NCBI RefSeq assembly: GCF_000307025.1
Contig: NC_018584.1
Span: forward strand, 1,302,001-1,366,000
Length of the DNA: 64,000 nt
Origin: Listeria monocytogenes ATCC 19117
GTDB taxonomy: Bacteria > Bacillota > Bacilli > Lactobacillales > Listeriaceae
Reading direction: 5' to 3'
The stretch's first letter is position 1, and each line of letters starts with the position of its first letter. The notes under the pieces were generated by a model. That model saw only the letters and a program-made list of their open reading frames with translations. It had not been told where the DNA came from and made no database searches. Shown in pieces: positions 8,453 to 17,746 of the stretch. Position numbers and translations under genes: made by a program.

Positions 8453-10334
8453 TATTCATGACGCTAGTTAACATGGCGACATAAGCTTGAGCACCAGATT
8501 TAGTTAAATGAACACCATCTGGAGCAAAGTACTGAGATTGACCACTAGATCTTGAATACCAATCAACAACAGTTACATTAGGTCGTGATGAAGCATTGGC
8601 AATACTTTTATTTACATCAGACTGCCAACCACGAGGAACCCGCGTATTAACTAAATAAATCGTTGCTTTGTCAAATTGATCTAATAAATCATTTAATTGC
8701 TCTTCTGTGAAGGGACCATTTGTACCAAGTTCAAGAATAACGGAGCTATTTTCGCTGTTGAATTTCTTATAGCCAGTAGCGGTTGTAATAGCATCTCTTA
8801 ATTGACGTCCAACTAGACCATCAATTGTGATATTAGGAACGGCTTCTTTCAAGTATGGTTCAATATCAAGCATGACTGAATCACCAATCGCCACTGTTTG
8901 TGTAATCATTGTTTTTGGCGTGGCGGCTGTTTTATTTTTGTTGTCTGGCACTTGTGTTTGGTTTTGTCCGTTAGCTTTATTTGCGTCCGTTTCTTTGGAG
9001 TCTTCTTTTTCTTTAGTAGCTTTATCTTCTTTGTCTTTTTTATCATCTTTCTTCTCGTCTGGTGTAGAGGTGGTTGTTTTAACAGACGTTTGTTGTTTTT
9101 CTGCATTGGTATTGACGGAAAGAACGTTTGACATACCAAGTGTAAATATTGCTAAAACAGCAACAACACCAGCGATACTCAACCATTTACCAACAGGTTT
9201 ATTTTTCCAAATGAAATAGTTTTTATCTTTGAAGCCTTTAAAATAATTGATAAAACCATTTTTTCGAATGGGAGTTTCAATAAAGCGGAACGATAACTCA
9301 GCAATAATAAAAGTAGCGGCAACTTGTAGGATAGCTCGCCATATATTAGGTTGAGTAATTTCTAGTACAGGTGTTGTCAACGTTATAATTGGATAATGCC
9401 ATAAGTAAATACCGTAAGACCTTGTTCCAATCCATCTAAGTGGTTTAAAACTGAAAATCTTGCTTAGATAAGAGGCGGGATGTGAGATAGTTGCAATCAT
9501 GATAACGCCGAGAATTGCAACGAATAACAAGCCACCGCGATATAAGAAAGGTTGATATTCACTTACAAAAGCTGTGAATAGAATAAAACATAAAATACTG
9601 ATTGTTCCTGCAATATTGAGAACTGACTTACTTTTCCTTGGAACTACAGGACTAAGGCGATTGAAAGGCCAGACAAATGCAAGTGCACAACCTGCTAGCA
9701 AATCAAATGCTCTCGTATCCGTACCGTAATAAACACGACTTGGATCTGTCCCAGGAACGTACAAAATCGTCATCCAAACTGCGGAGAGAAGGCCAAGGCC
9801 AATGACGATTTTTAATAATAGTTTTGGATTTTTTACCCATTTGAGAAATACCAGTAAAAAAGCGGGCCATATTAAATAAAATTGTTCTTCAATGGCTAGT
9901 GACCATAAGTTTTTAAGTGGTGATGGAAGTCCAAATGAATCAAAATAAGAAACATTGTGGAAAATAAACCACCAGTTACTTACATAAAAGAAAGAAGCAA
10001 TTGCATCGCCGCGTAAGTTTTTTAAAATTTCTGGATGGAAGAAGACGGCATAGATGACAACGACTACAATCATTACATAAACAGCAGGAATGAGTCGCCG
10101 AAAACGTCTAATCCAAAATTGCTTTAATTGAAGTGATTGATTTTTTTCCCATTGTGTTAATAAAATATTTGTAATTAAGTAACCAGATAAGACGAAAAAT
10201 ATGTCTACGCCGATGAATCCACCTTTAGCCCAGCTAAAATTCAAGTGGTAGGCGATTACAGCAATAACTGCGAGTGCTCGAAGTCCATCAATACTCGGAA
10301 CATATTTTCTACTGTAGCGAGTAGTCCTTTTCAA
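8448..10334 (-). CDS. oatA: Peptidoglycan O-acetyltransferase OatA
   Basis: Transfers acetyl groups to the C6 hydroxyl of N-acetylmuramic acid in the cell wall, giving lysozyme resistance. The 628-aa protein has an acyltransferase-3 membrane domain (about 1-390, some ten or more helices, with YHLNFSWAKGGFIGVDIFFVLSGY near the start), a Lys/Asp/Thr-rich linker (about 420-475), and an extracytoplasmic SGNH esterase-type domain with Ser486 (GDS) and Asp606-His609 (DGVH) as catalytic residues. TTG start at 10334 with AGGAGA upstream. Convergent with the internalin gene, divergent from the glycerophosphodiesterase gene. Confidence 0.96.
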   Translation of the reverse strand: MKRTTRYSRKYVPSIDGLRALAVIAVIAYHLNFSWAKGGFIGVDIFFVLSGYLITNILLTQWEKNQSLQLKQFWIRRFRRLIPAVYVMIVVVVIYAVFFHPEILKNLRGDAIASFFYVSNWWFIFHNVSYFDSFGLPSPLKNLWSLAIEEQFYLIWPAFLLVFLKWVKNPKLLLKIVIGLGLLSAVWMTILYVPGTDPSRVYYGTDTRAFDLLAGCALAFVWPFNRLSPVVPRKSKSVLNIAGTISILCFILFTAFVSEYQPFLYRGGLLFVAILGVIMIATISHPASYLSKIFSFKPLRWIGTRSYGIYLWHYPIITLTTPVLEITQPNIWRAILQVAATFIIAELSFRFIETPIRKNGFINYFKGFKDKNYFIWKNKPVGKWLSIAGVVAVLAIFTLGMSNVLSVNTNAEKQQTSVKTTTSTPDEKKDDKKDKEDKATKEKEDSKETDANKANGQNQTQVPDNKNKTAATPKTMITQTVAIGDSVMLDIEPYLKEAVPNITIDGLVGRQLRDAITTATGYKKFNSENSSVILELGTNGPFTEEQLNDLLDQFDKATIYLVNTRVPRGWQSDVNKSIANASSRPNVTVVDWYSRSSGQSQYFAPDGVHLTKSGAQAYVAMLTSVMNK

Positions 10335-10430
10335 AATAACATCTCCTATTTGTGATAAGTAAATATGTGTGTGTAAACCTAGACAGAGATAGTAAAGAGA
10401 TCTGTTTTTAGCTCCATACTATAATACCAC

Positions 10431-10439
10431 ACATAAATC
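10431..10439 (-). promoter_or_regulatory. Candidate oatA promoter
   Basis: On the minus strand TGG-TATTAT forms an extended -10 (10439 to 10431), about 100 nt upstream of the oatA start. Confidence 0.4.
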
Positions 10440-10484
10440 AAGAAGTAATTTAAAATGCTGAATTAATTGATAGATTTTAAAAAT

Positions 10485-10514
10485 TTGAGTATATTTGCTT
10501 ATTTTTGTTATAGT
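10485..10514 (+). promoter_or_regulatory. Candidate promoter of the glycerophosphodiesterase gene
   Basis: TTGAGT (10485-10490), 18-nt spacer, TATAGT (10509-10514), 33 nt before the start codon. Confidence 0.45.
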
Positions 10515-10546
10515 AAATATAAGTAAATAGTTTGGGGGGAAGCATT

Positions 10547-11245
10547 TTGACGGAAATTTTTGCCCATCGAGGCAGTAGTGGGACGCATCCAGAAAATACA
10601 CTACCAGCTATGAAAGCAGCGATTTTATCCGGTGCGGATGGTATCGAGTTAGACATTCATGTTTTGAAAAGTGGCGAATTAATCGTCATGCACGATGAAC
10701 GCGTCGATAGGACTACAAATGGGTCTGGCTTTTTAAAAGATTACACACTTTCAGAAGTGAAAAAATTAGTGATTGGTAAACGGCTTTTCCGTAAAATCCG
10801 TGTGCCAACTTTGGAAGAAATTTTTAAGTTGGTGAGTGGCACAGATATGATACTAAACATTGAGTTGAAAACGGATGTCTTTGAATATGAAGGAATCGAA
10901 CAAAAAGTTTTAGCATTAGCGGATAAATTTCCCGAAGTCAAACGAATGTATTCTTCCTTTAACCCAGATACTCTCATTCGGCTGAGAGATTTAGATCCTA
11001 CTGCCAGACTAGCTTTAATTACACATGAAAACTTAGATGAAGTATTGCCATTACATGAAAAAATTCAGCTTGATGCAGTGCATCCACCAGTAAAAGCAAT
11101 GAAAAACCCGATTTTAAAGCAAATCGCAGCACGCTATTGGACGGTGAATAAGGAGGAAACTATCACGCATTTTATAGATGCCAATGTTAAAGGAATGATG
11201 ACTGATTTTCCTGAAAAGGCAGTGGCACTAAGAAATAATAAATAA
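10547..11245 (+). CDS. glpQ: Glycerophosphodiester phosphodiesterase
   Basis: Predicted cytoplasmic enzyme (no signal peptide) that hydrolyses glycerophosphodiesters to glycerol-3-phosphate plus an alcohol. The 232-aa protein has the GDPD hallmarks: FAHRGSSG near the N-terminus, ENT, then GADGIELDIHVLKSGELIV and HDERVDRTTNG, and a late DFP. A TTG start at 10547 was chosen because GGGGGGAAG precedes it at 6-7 nt; the TTG at 10532 has no site. Its product is the substrate of GlpD, encoded next, though glpD has its own promoter. The symbol glpQ is by analogy; several paralogues exist in Firmicutes. Confidence 0.9.
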   Translation: MTEIFAHRGSSGTHPENTLPAMKAAILSGADGIELDIHVLKSGELIVMHDERVDRTTNGSGFLKDYTLSEVKKLVIGKRLFRKIRVPTLEEIFKLVSGTDMILNIELKTDVFEYEGIEQKVLALADKFPEVKRMYSSFNPDTLIRLRDLDPTARLALITHENLDEVLPLHEKIQLDAVHPPVKAMKNPILKQIAARYWTVNKEETITHFIDANVKGMMTDFPEKAVALRNNK

Positions 11246-11253
11246 CCTCCATG

Positions 11254-11268
11254 AGCAAAACGCTTTCA
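11254..11268 (+). promoter_or_regulatory. Possible CcpA cre-like site
   Basis: AGCAAAACGCTTTCA matches the cre consensus WTGNAANCGNWNNCW with two mismatches and overlaps the -35 region of the glpD promoter. Carbon catabolite control of glpD is expected in Firmicutes; this is a weak match. Confidence 0.35.
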
Positions 11269-11292
11269 TTATAAATCGTTAAAAGATATAAT
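11264..11292 (+). promoter_or_regulatory. glpD promoter
   Basis: Perfect TATAAT at 11287-11292; 17 nt upstream is a weak -35 (TTTCAT, 11264-11269). Confidence 0.45.
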
Positions 11293-11330
11293 CATAGTAA
11301 GTTAATAAATATTATTGTCTGAGATTCGGA

Positions 11331-11380
11331 GAGACTGCAAAAGGCGAGCGCAATCGTCTTACTTTGCAGTCTCTTTTTTT
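11331..11380 (+). terminator. Leader terminator of glpD (probable GlpP antitermination target)
   Basis: Perfect 11-bp stem GAGACTGCAAA / TTTGCAGTCTC with a long loop and seven T. It lies between the glpD promoter and glpD, so it must be read through for expression. In Bacillus subtilis the glpD leader terminator is overcome by GlpP with glycerol-3-phosphate; the same is inferred here. No glpP lies in the window. Confidence 0.75.
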
Positions 11381-11477
11381 GTTTTTAAACTTAAAGCGTT
11401 TCAGTTAGATTGAAAAGTGGAAAAGTAACCAAGAAGGCATAATTCAGACGGTAAACAATTTGAAGGGGGCAAACAAA

Positions 11478-13154
11478 ATGGTACAATTATTTTCAGCGTT
11501 TGACAGAGAAACAATCGAAAGAAATCTTCAAGAGGAAAAATTTGATTTAGTCATCGTCGGTGGCGGGATTACAGGGGCAGGAATCGCTTTAGATGCCACT
11601 TCACGAGGTATGAGTGTCGCACTTGTTGAAATGGGTGATTTCGCGAGCGGAACATCGAGCCGTTCAACAAAATTAGTCCACGGTGGATTAAGATATTTAC
11701 AACAATTTGAAATTAAAGAAGTAGCAGATTTAGGAAAAGAACGTGCGATAGTCTACGAAAATGGACCACACGTAACGACTCCTGAATGGATGATGCTCCC
11801 ATTCCATAAAGGCGGCAATATGGGTAAAACTACCGCTTCATTTGGTATTCGTTTATATGACTATTTAGCAGGGGTAAAGAAAAATGAACGACGTAAAATT
11901 TTAAGCGCAAAAGAAACATTAGCCAAAAATCCATTCGTGAAAAAAGACGGTTTAAAAGGTTCTGGTTACTACGTGGAATACCGCACGGATGATGCGCGTC
12001 TAACAATAGAAGTTATGAAAAAAGCAGTAGAACTCGGAGCGAATGCTATTAACTATACAAAAGCGGAGCATTTCTTATATGATGACAATAAACAAGTAGT
12101 TGGTGTAACCGTAACAGATCGTTTGTCGGGCAAAGCATACGATATTAAAGGACATCGTGTTATTAATGCTGCTGGTCCTTGGGTAGATAAAGTAAGAAAA
12201 TTAGATTATGCAACAAACAACAAACATTTACGCTTAACAAAAGGAATTCATTTGGTTATTGATAAACAAAAATTCCCGATGGAACAAGCGGTATACTTTG
12301 ATACACCTGATGGCCGGATGGTCTTTGCTATTCCGCGCGATAAAAAAGTGTATGTTGGAACGACGGATACAGTGTACGACGAAGCAGTAATTAATCCAAA
12401 AGCACTTGAATCTGATCATAATTATGTGATTAAGGCGATTAATTATATGTTCCCTGATGTGCATATTACCGAAAAAGATATTGAATCAAGTTGGGCTGGG
12501 GTTCGTCCACTTATCTATGAAGAAGGAAAAGATCCATCTGAAATTTCACGTAAAGATGAAGTTTGGTTTTCTGAAAGTGGCTTAATCACGATGGCAGGTG
12601 GTAAACTCACTGGTTACAGAAAAATGGCCGAAAAATTATTAGATGACGTTTCAAAAACATTAGCGAAAGAAACTGGTAAAAAGTACAAAACAGTTCAAAC
12701 AAAACATTTACCAATTTCTGGTGGTGACATTGGTGGCTCAGAACAATTAGAAGCTTTCCTATCTAAAAAAGCGAAAGAAGGTAATAATCGTTTCGGCTGG
12801 ACTTTAGAAGAAGGTCGTGAGATGGCTAAACGTTTCGGTAGTAATATCGATCAATTATTTACTTATGCACAGGAACATAAAGAACAAAACGAAACCACTT
12901 TACCAAACAGTTTGTATGCTGAACTACGCTACTCGATTCAACACGAAGCAGTGACAACGCCAATCGATTTCTTATTACGTCGCACTGGCTACTTGCTTTT
13001 CGATATGCCATACTTACTTGAATGGAAAGACGCTGTTGTGGATGAAATGGCTAAACAATTCCACTGGAGCGACGATGTAAAACAAACCTATATCGAGGAA
13101 TTAAATATTCAAATTAATGATGCTAGAGAACCAGCTGATTGGCACGATAGATAA
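11478..13154 (+). CDS. glpD: Aerobic glycerol-3-phosphate dehydrogenase
   Basis: FAD-dependent peripheral membrane enzyme oxidising glycerol-3-phosphate to dihydroxyacetone phosphate and passing electrons to the quinone pool. The 558-aa protein has the N-terminal FAD-binding [16 protein letters not shown] motif, the [15 protein letters not shown] signature, and the GVRPLI and [12 protein letters not shown] segments. ATG at 11478 has AAGGGGG 8 nt upstream; the in-frame TTG at 11460 lacks a site. It lies downstream of the glycerophosphodiesterase and behind a leader terminator, consistent with induction by glycerol-3-phosphate. Confidence 0.96.
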   Translation: MVQLFSAFDRETIERNLQEEKFDLVIVGGGITGAGIALDATSRGMSVALVEMGDFASGTSSRSTKLVHGGLRYLQQFEIKEVADLGKERAIVYENGPHVTTPEWMMLPFHKGGNMGKTTASFGIRLYDYLAGVKKNERRKILSAKETLAKNPFVKKDGLKGSGYYVEYRTDDARLTIEVMKKAVELGANAINYTKAEHFLYDDNKQVVGVTVTDRLSGKAYDIKGHRVINAAGPWVDKVRKLDYATNNKHLRLTKGIHLVIDKQKFPMEQAVYFDTPDGRMVFAIPRDKKVYVGTTDTVYDEAVINPKALESDHNYVIKAINYMFPDVHITEKDIESSWAGVRPLIYEEGKDPSEISRKDEVWFSESGLITMAGGKLTGYRKMAEKLLDDVSKTLAKETGKKYKTVQTKHLPISGGDIGGSEQLEAFLSKKAKEGNNRFGWTLEEGREMAKRFGSNIDQLFTYAQEHKEQNETTLPNSLYAELRYSIQHEAVTTPIDFLLRRTGYLLFDMPYLLEWKDAVVDEMAKQFHWSDDVKQTYIEELNIQINDAREPADWHDR

Positions 13155-13169
13155 TTAAAATTCGAAAAG

Positions 13170-13202
13170 AGCGTAAATCTTTCAAGGATTTGCGCTTTTT
13201 TT
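13170..13202 (+). terminator. Terminator after glpD
   Basis: 10-bp stem AGCGTAAATC / GATTTGCGCT (one G-U) and T-run. Confidence 0.8.
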
Positions 13203-13280
13203 CTGGAAAAAATCATTTTCACTATTTTCAAGAAACCTTTTTCATGGTACATTGATTACAGGTGAAAAGGAGGTTTTTTT

Positions 13281-14198
13281 TTGAGCAAGATTCCTGTCAT
13301 CGTCATCGTTGGCCCAACCGCTGTCGGAAAGACAAGTTTAAGTATTGAACTAGCGAAAAAATTGGACGGAGAAATCATCAGTGGTGACTCTATGCAAGTT
13401 TATCGTGGATTAGATATCGGTACAGCAAAAATCACACCAGAAGAAATGGATGGAATCAAACATTATCTTATTGATGTGACGAATCCTTCCGAACCATTCA
13501 CTGCAGCGAAATTCCAAATAGAAACAAGAAAATGTATAGAAACAATACATCAAGCTGGTAGGCTACCAATTATTGTTGGTGGAACAGGACTTTATATTCA
13601 ATCTGTTTTCTATGATTATGATTTTGGTAACGTAAGCGAAGATAAGGCTTATCGAGCGGAATTAGAACAACTAGACAAAACTGTATTGTGGCAAATGCTC
13701 GAACAAAAAGATCCAGAAAGCGCAGCACAGATACACGAAAACAATAAGCGCCGAGTGATTAGAGCATTAGAAGTGATGCATCTAACAGGAAAGCCTTTCT
13801 CAGAGTATCAAGTGAATAATGTACTTAATGATAGATACCAACCACTCTTTCTAGGACTTGATTTGGACAGAGCGTTACTTTACGAAAGAATTAATCAGCG
13901 AGTGAATTTAATGTTTGAAGAAGGTTTAGTGACAGAAGCAAAAAAATTATATGAGCAACATTTAGTGGATGTTCCAGCAGTTCGCGGCATCGGCTACAAA
14001 GAATTATTTCCTTATTTTGAAGGAAAGAGCTCACTAGAAGAAGCAAAAGAATTAATTCAAAAGAACTCAAGGCATTTCGCGAAAAGACAGTTAACCTGGT
14101 TTAGAAATAGAATGGATATTGACTGGATTCAGGCGGGTGTTAGCAGTACAGAATCAGAAGCATTAAATAAAGCAACAACCTTTTTAACAGCTAAATAA
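13281..14198 (+). CDS. miaA: tRNA dimethylallyltransferase
   Basis: Adds an isopentenyl group to A37 of tRNAs reading UNN codons. 305 aa, normal length. Visible: P-loop GPTAVGKTS (about 11-19), [17 protein letters not shown], the GGTGLYIQS motif and the C-terminal basic WFRNR. TTG start at 13281 with AAGGAGG 7 nt upstream. It begins the miaA-hfq-hflX cluster that is also found in Proteobacteria. Confidence 0.97.
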   Translation: MSKIPVIVIVGPTAVGKTSLSIELAKKLDGEIISGDSMQVYRGLDIGTAKITPEEMDGIKHYLIDVTNPSEPFTAAKFQIETRKCIETIHQAGRLPIIVGGTGLYIQSVFYDYDFGNVSEDKAYRAELEQLDKTVLWQMLEQKDPESAAQIHENNKRRVIRALEVMHLTGKPFSEYQVNNVLNDRYQPLFLGLDLDRALLYERINQRVNLMFEEGLVTEAKKLYEQHLVDVPAVRGIGYKELFPYFEGKSSLEEAKELIQKNSRHFAKRQLTWFRNRMDIDWIQAGVSSTESEALNKATTFLTAK

Positions 14199-14207
14199 CG
14201 CTTTTCT

Positions 14208-14233
14208 GTTTGGTAAGAAGAAATAAAGGGTAT
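14208..14233 (+). promoter_or_regulatory. SigB-type promoter before hfq
   Basis: GTTTGG (14208-14213), 14-nt spacer, GGGTAT (14228-14233), matching the general stress sigma-B consensus GTTT-GGGTAT. hfq of L. monocytogenes has been reported to be SigB dependent. Confidence 0.7.
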
Positions 14234-14319
14234 TTGAAATTAGCCAACCAATTGCACAATGGAACTTCATTGGGGTTTGGGAAATTTTTAGTATAAGATA
14301 GAGATTGGAGAGGGAAATT

Positions 14320-14553
14320 ATGAAACAAGGTGGACAAGGGTTACAGGACTATTACTTAAATCAATTGCGTAAGGAAAAAATTCTTGCAACTGTATTTTTA
14401 ACAAATGGTTTTCAGTTAAGAGGACGTGTTGTAAGTTTTGACAATTTTACCGTACTACTAGATGTCGAAGGAAAACAACAGCTTGTATTTAAACACGCAA
14501 TTTCAACTTTCTCCCCGCAGAAGAATGTCGCTTTAAATCCTGATGCGGAATAA
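14320..14553 (+). CDS. hfq: RNA chaperone Hfq
   Basis: 77-aa Sm-like protein forming a hexameric ring that binds small RNAs and A- or U-rich mRNA regions. Visible: [13 protein letters not shown] (Sm1 start), the [10 protein letters not shown] and FDNFTVLL strands, and Sm2 motif KHAISTF. The C-terminal tail is short, as usual in Firmicutes. ATG at 14320 follows GGAGAGGG; the TTG at 14305 is inside that site region. Own SigB-like promoter, so it is uncoupled from miaA under stress. Confidence 0.97.
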   Translation: MKQGGQGLQDYYLNQLRKEKILATVFLTNGFQLRGRVVSFDNFTVLLDVEGKQQLVFKHAISTFSPQKNVALNPDAE

Positions 14554-14573
14554 GTACTTTACTTGAAAGGCAG

Positions 14574-14612
14574 GGAACTCGCTTTTTTTGCGATGTTTCA
14601 TGTCTTTTTTTT
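14574..14612 (+). terminator. Weak terminator after hfq
   Basis: An imperfect, bulged stem pairing about 14575-14582 with 14590-14599, with a T-rich loop and a run of eight T downstream. Readthrough into hflX is possible. Confidence 0.4.
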
Positions 14613-14663
14613 ATGCAGAAAATATGCTACGATTAGTCTTGTCTGAAAAAGGGAGAAATGCAT

Positions 14664-15887
14664 GTGGAAAGAGAAAAAATAATACTTGTAGGCGTGATTT
14701 TGCCAAATAAAACAGAAGAAGCTTTCTGGAATTCCATGAATGAACTACATAGCTTAGCTAAAACGGCAAATGGTGAAGTAGTAGATGAATTAATTCAAAA
14801 ATTAGAACGAGTAAATCAAGCATCGTTCATTGGTTCTGGTAAACTGGAAGAGCTTGCTACTTTAGTGGAAATGCATGAGGCGGACGTTGTTATATTTAAT
14901 AGTGAACTTAGTGCAACTCAAGTGCGCAATATTTCTAAGGCGGTTGATGCGCGAATAATTGACCGAACACAGTTAATCTTAGACATATTTGCCATGCGCG
15001 CAAAATCCAAAGAAGGAAAACTGCAAGTCGCATACGCGCAATATAAATATCTGTTACCAAGACTTAGCGGACAAGGTGTTTCCTTATCAAAACTTGGAGG
15101 AGGTATTGGTTCAAGAGGGCCTGGTGAATCCAAACTAGAAATGGACAAACGCCATATTCGCGAAAAAATGCATGATATCAAAGCGCAATTAACACATGTT
15201 GAACAACACCGCAAGCGAATCATTGAACGAAGAAATATACAATCCGTTTTTCGCTTTGGTTTAATTGGTTACACAAATGCAGGGAAATCAACTATTTTCA
15301 ACCGTCTAACGAATGAAACAACATTACAAGAAGATAAATTATTTGCAACGCTTGACCCAACCACACGAAAAATTCGCTTTTCGGGTGGATTTCAAGCGCT
15401 TTTGACAGATACAGTTGGTTTTATTCAAGATTTGCCAACGACTTTAATTGCAGCTTTTCGCTCTACTTTAGAGGAAACTGCCAATGTAGATGTGTTAATT
15501 CATGTAGTTGATGCATCAAATCCAGACTATTTGCAACACGAAACAACGGTAATTTCTTTATTAGAGGAACTTGAAATGAACCATCTGCCGACACTAGTCA
15601 TTTACAATAAAATGGATCATGCACCAGCCACGTTTGTACCCGATCAACCAGAAAATTTGCTTATATCAGCTTTAGATCAAGAGGCTCCAGATACGATTAA
15701 ACAGCGAATGATCCAATTAATTGAAAAAAATTGGGCTTTCTTTACACTAGAACTTTCAGAAGAAAAAGGAAAAGAATTAGCGCAAATAAAGCAACAAGCG
15801 TGGGTAACGAAACTAGAATATATTGAAAGTAAACAGAGTTACCACATAGAGGGGTACAAACCGAGAAAGGAGCTAAATAATGAATAA
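14664..15887 (+). CDS. hflX: GTPase HflX
   Basis: Ribosome-associated GTPase that splits stalled or stress-damaged 70S/50S ribosomes. The 407-aa protein has the HflX N-terminal domain with the YLLPRLSGQG and SRGPGESKLE segments, a coiled coil (about 160-195), then the G domain: GYTNAGKST (G1), DTVGF (G3), NKMD (G4). GTG at 14664 was chosen because GGGAG lies 8 nt upstream; an in-frame ATG at 14658 would sit only 2 nt from it. Its 3' end overlaps the next gene by 8 nt. Confidence 0.93.
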   Translation: MEREKIILVGVILPNKTEEAFWNSMNELHSLAKTANGEVVDELIQKLERVNQASFIGSGKLEELATLVEMHEADVVIFNSELSATQVRNISKAVDARIIDRTQLILDIFAMRAKSKEGKLQVAYAQYKYLLPRLSGQGVSLSKLGGGIGSRGPGESKLEMDKRHIREKMHDIKAQLTHVEQHRKRIIERRNIQSVFRFGLIGYTNAGKSTIFNRLTNETTLQEDKLFATLDPTTRKIRFSGGFQALLTDTVGFIQDLPTTLIAAFRSTLEETANVDVLIHVVDASNPDYLQHETTVISLLEELEMNHLPTLVIYNKMDHAPATFVPDQPENLLISALDQEAPDTIKQRMIQLIEKNWAFFTLELSEEKGKELAQIKQQAWVTKLEYIESKQSYHIEGYKPRKELNNE

Positions 15888-17106
15888 TATTCAAGCGATA
15901 CGAAAAAAGGTGGAAACACAAATTGATGATTTGCAAAATAAAACAGACGAAATTGCTGAATTTAATCAAGCGAAAGTTTTAGATGCGTTTCAAGAGAATA
16001 AAGTGAGTGATTTTCATTTTCATCCTTCCACTGGGTATGGTTATGATGATGAAGGTAGAGATACATTAGAACGTGTGTATGCGACTGTATTTAAGACAGA
16101 GGCGGCCCTGGTTCGTCCACAAATAATTTCAGGAACCCATGCAATTTCAACCGTATTATTTGGCATCCTTCGCCCGGATGATGAATTACTTTATATTACT
16201 GGTCAACCCTATGATACGTTAGAAGAAATTGTAGGAATACGAAAGCAAGGACAGGGCTCTTTAAAAGATTTTCATATTGGTTATAGCTCTGTGCCGCTTC
16301 TGGAAAATGGTGATGTAGACTTTCCAAGAATAGCGAAAAAAATGACGCCAAAAACAAAGATGATTGGAATTCAGCGTTCACGAGGTTATGCGGATAGACC
16401 TTCTTTTACAATAGAAAAGATTAAAGAAATGATTGTATTTGTAAAAAATATCAATCCGGAAGTAATTGTTTTTGTAGATAACTGTTACGGAGAATTCGTG
16501 GAATATCAGGAGCCGCCAGAAGTTGGAGCAGATATTATCGCGGGTTCATTAATCAAAAATCCTGGTGGTGGCTTAGCGAAAACAGGCGGTTATATTGCAG
16601 GAAAAGAAGCATTAGTAGATTTATGTGGTTATCGCTTAACTACACCTGGAATTGGCAGAGAAGCAGGTGCATCACTCTATAGTTTATTAGAAATGTATCA
16701 AGGTTTCTTTTTAGCTCCTCATGTGACAGCTCAGGCAATTAAAGGAGCACGATTCACAGCCGCCATGCTTGCGGAGTTTGGTGTAGAAGCTGACCCAGTT
16801 TGGGATGCGCCAAGAACTGATTTAATTCAAAGCGTTTCCTTCCATAACAAAGAGAAGATGGTTGCATTTGCGCAAGCTATTCAAGCAGCCTCGCCGGTTA
16901 ATGCGCATGTTTTGCCAATCGGTGCATATATGCCAGGTTATGAAGATGACGTGATAATGGCAGCTGGGACATTTATACAAGGCGCGAGTTTGGAACTAAC
17001 AGCAGATGGACCTATTAGAGAACCTTATCAACTCTATGTTCAAGGCGGTTTGACCTATGAACACATCAAAATTGCAGTTACTCGAGCAATCCAAAAAATA
17101 GTATAA
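15880..17106 (+). CDS. PLP-dependent enzyme, methionine gamma-lyase/aluminium-resistance family (YnbB-like)
   Basis: 408-aa fold-type I PLP protein of the family once called aluminium resistance protein; true substrate unknown. Visible: GTHAISTVLFGILRPDDELLY (cofactor-pocket loop), FVDNCYGEF (Asp that pairs with the pyridine nitrogen) and SLIKNPGGGLAKTGGYIAG, whose lysine is the likely Schiff-base residue. ATG at 15880 overlaps hflX and follows AAGGAG, suggesting coupling. It is followed by a terminator before glnR. In B. subtilis the same gene sits between hflX and glnR. Confidence 0.85.
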   Translation: MNNIQAIRKKVETQIDDLQNKTDEIAEFNQAKVLDAFQENKVSDFHFHPSTGYGYDDEGRDTLERVYATVFKTEAALVRPQIISGTHAISTVLFGILRPDDELLYITGQPYDTLEEIVGIRKQGQGSLKDFHIGYSSVPLLENGDVDFPRIAKKMTPKTKMIGIQRSRGYADRPSFTIEKIKEMIVFVKNINPEVIVFVDNCYGEFVEYQEPPEVGADIIAGSLIKNPGGGLAKTGGYIAGKEALVDLCGYRLTTPGIGREAGASLYSLLEMYQGFFLAPHVTAQAIKGARFTAAMLAEFGVEADPVWDAPRTDLIQSVSFHNKEKMVAFAQAIQAASPVNAHVLPIGAYMPGYEDDVIMAAGTFIQGASLELTADGPIREPYQLYVQGGLTYEHIKIAVTRAIQKIV

Positions 17107-17146
17107 AAAAGTAACATTTATTTGCAAAAAAATATTTTTAATTTTT

Positions 17147-17175
17147 ACCGCGATGGTTTTAATCGCGGTTTTTTT
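17147..17175 (+). terminator. Terminator after the PLP enzyme gene
   Basis: Perfect 8-bp stem ACCGCGAT / ATCGCGGT followed by seven T. Confidence 0.8.
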
Positions 17176-17212
17176 ATGCGGAATACATTGGTATACAACG
17201 CTTTAACGATAA

Positions 17213-17229
17213 TGTTAGAATATCTTACA
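17213..17229 (+). promoter_or_regulatory. GlnR box 1
   Basis: TGTTAGAATATCTTACA matches the GlnR/TnrA consensus TGTNA-N7-TNACA exactly, just upstream of the -35. Confidence 0.8.
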
Positions 17230-17234
17230 TAAAT

Positions 17235-17263
17235 TTGACAAAACATCTGACGTACATTATAAT
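17235..17263 (+). promoter_or_regulatory. glnRA promoter
   Basis: Perfect TTGACA, 17-nt spacer, perfect TATAAT. Confidence 0.85.
17236..17252 (+). promoter_or_regulatory. GlnR box 2
   Basis: TGACAAAACATCTGACG matches the GlnR consensus with two mismatches. It overlaps the -35 and spacer and is 23 nt from box 1, about two helical turns, as in the B. subtilis glnRA promoter. Confidence 0.6.
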
Positions 17264-17307
17264 GCTACTATCATCAAAAAATAATTATGTTTTGAGGGGG
17301 AATTGTC

Positions 17308-17676
17308 GTGAGTGAAAAGGAAATCCGGAGATCGATGCCGCTGTTTCCAATTGGGCCTGTGATGAAGCTAACTGATCTCACCGCTAGACAAATTCGCTAC
17401 TATGAAGACCAAGGATTAATCCATCCGGCACGAAATCAAGGAAATCACCGTTTGTATTCACTTCAAGACATTGATGTTTTGCTAGAGATAAAAGATTATT
17501 TGAATGATGGTCTGAATATTGCGGGAATTAAGAAAATGTATCAAATGCAGCAAAAAGAATCTAAAGAACCTTTGACAGACGATGATGTGCGCAAAATACT
17601 TAGAAAAGAAATGCAACAAGCTGGTCGCTTTGTAAAGCAAGATGCGACAGGGAAACAACAATTACCAAGGTTTTAA
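17308..17676 (+). CDS. glnR: MerR-family nitrogen repressor GlnR
   Basis: 122-aa DNA-binding repressor that shuts off glnRA when nitrogen is plentiful, acting with feedback-inhibited glutamine synthetase. MerR-type winged helix: LTARQIRYYEDQGLIHPAR with NHRLYS, then a dimerisation helix and a short C-terminal tail that in relatives senses glutamine synthetase. GTG start at 17308 with GAGGGGG 7 nt upstream. It is the first gene of the glnRA operon and is autoregulated through the two boxes upstream. Confidence 0.96.
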   Translation: MSEKEIRRSMPLFPIGPVMKLTDLTARQIRYYEDQGLIHPARNQGNHRLYSLQDIDVLLEIKDYLNDGLNIAGIKKMYQMQQKESKEPLTDDDVRKILRKEMQQAGRFVKQDATGKQQLPRF

Positions 17677-17746
17677 AAAGACAAGAAGAGGTATTTACTT
17701 TATTTAGAAGTTAATATAATTAGATTATTTAGGAGGAATTTAGATT

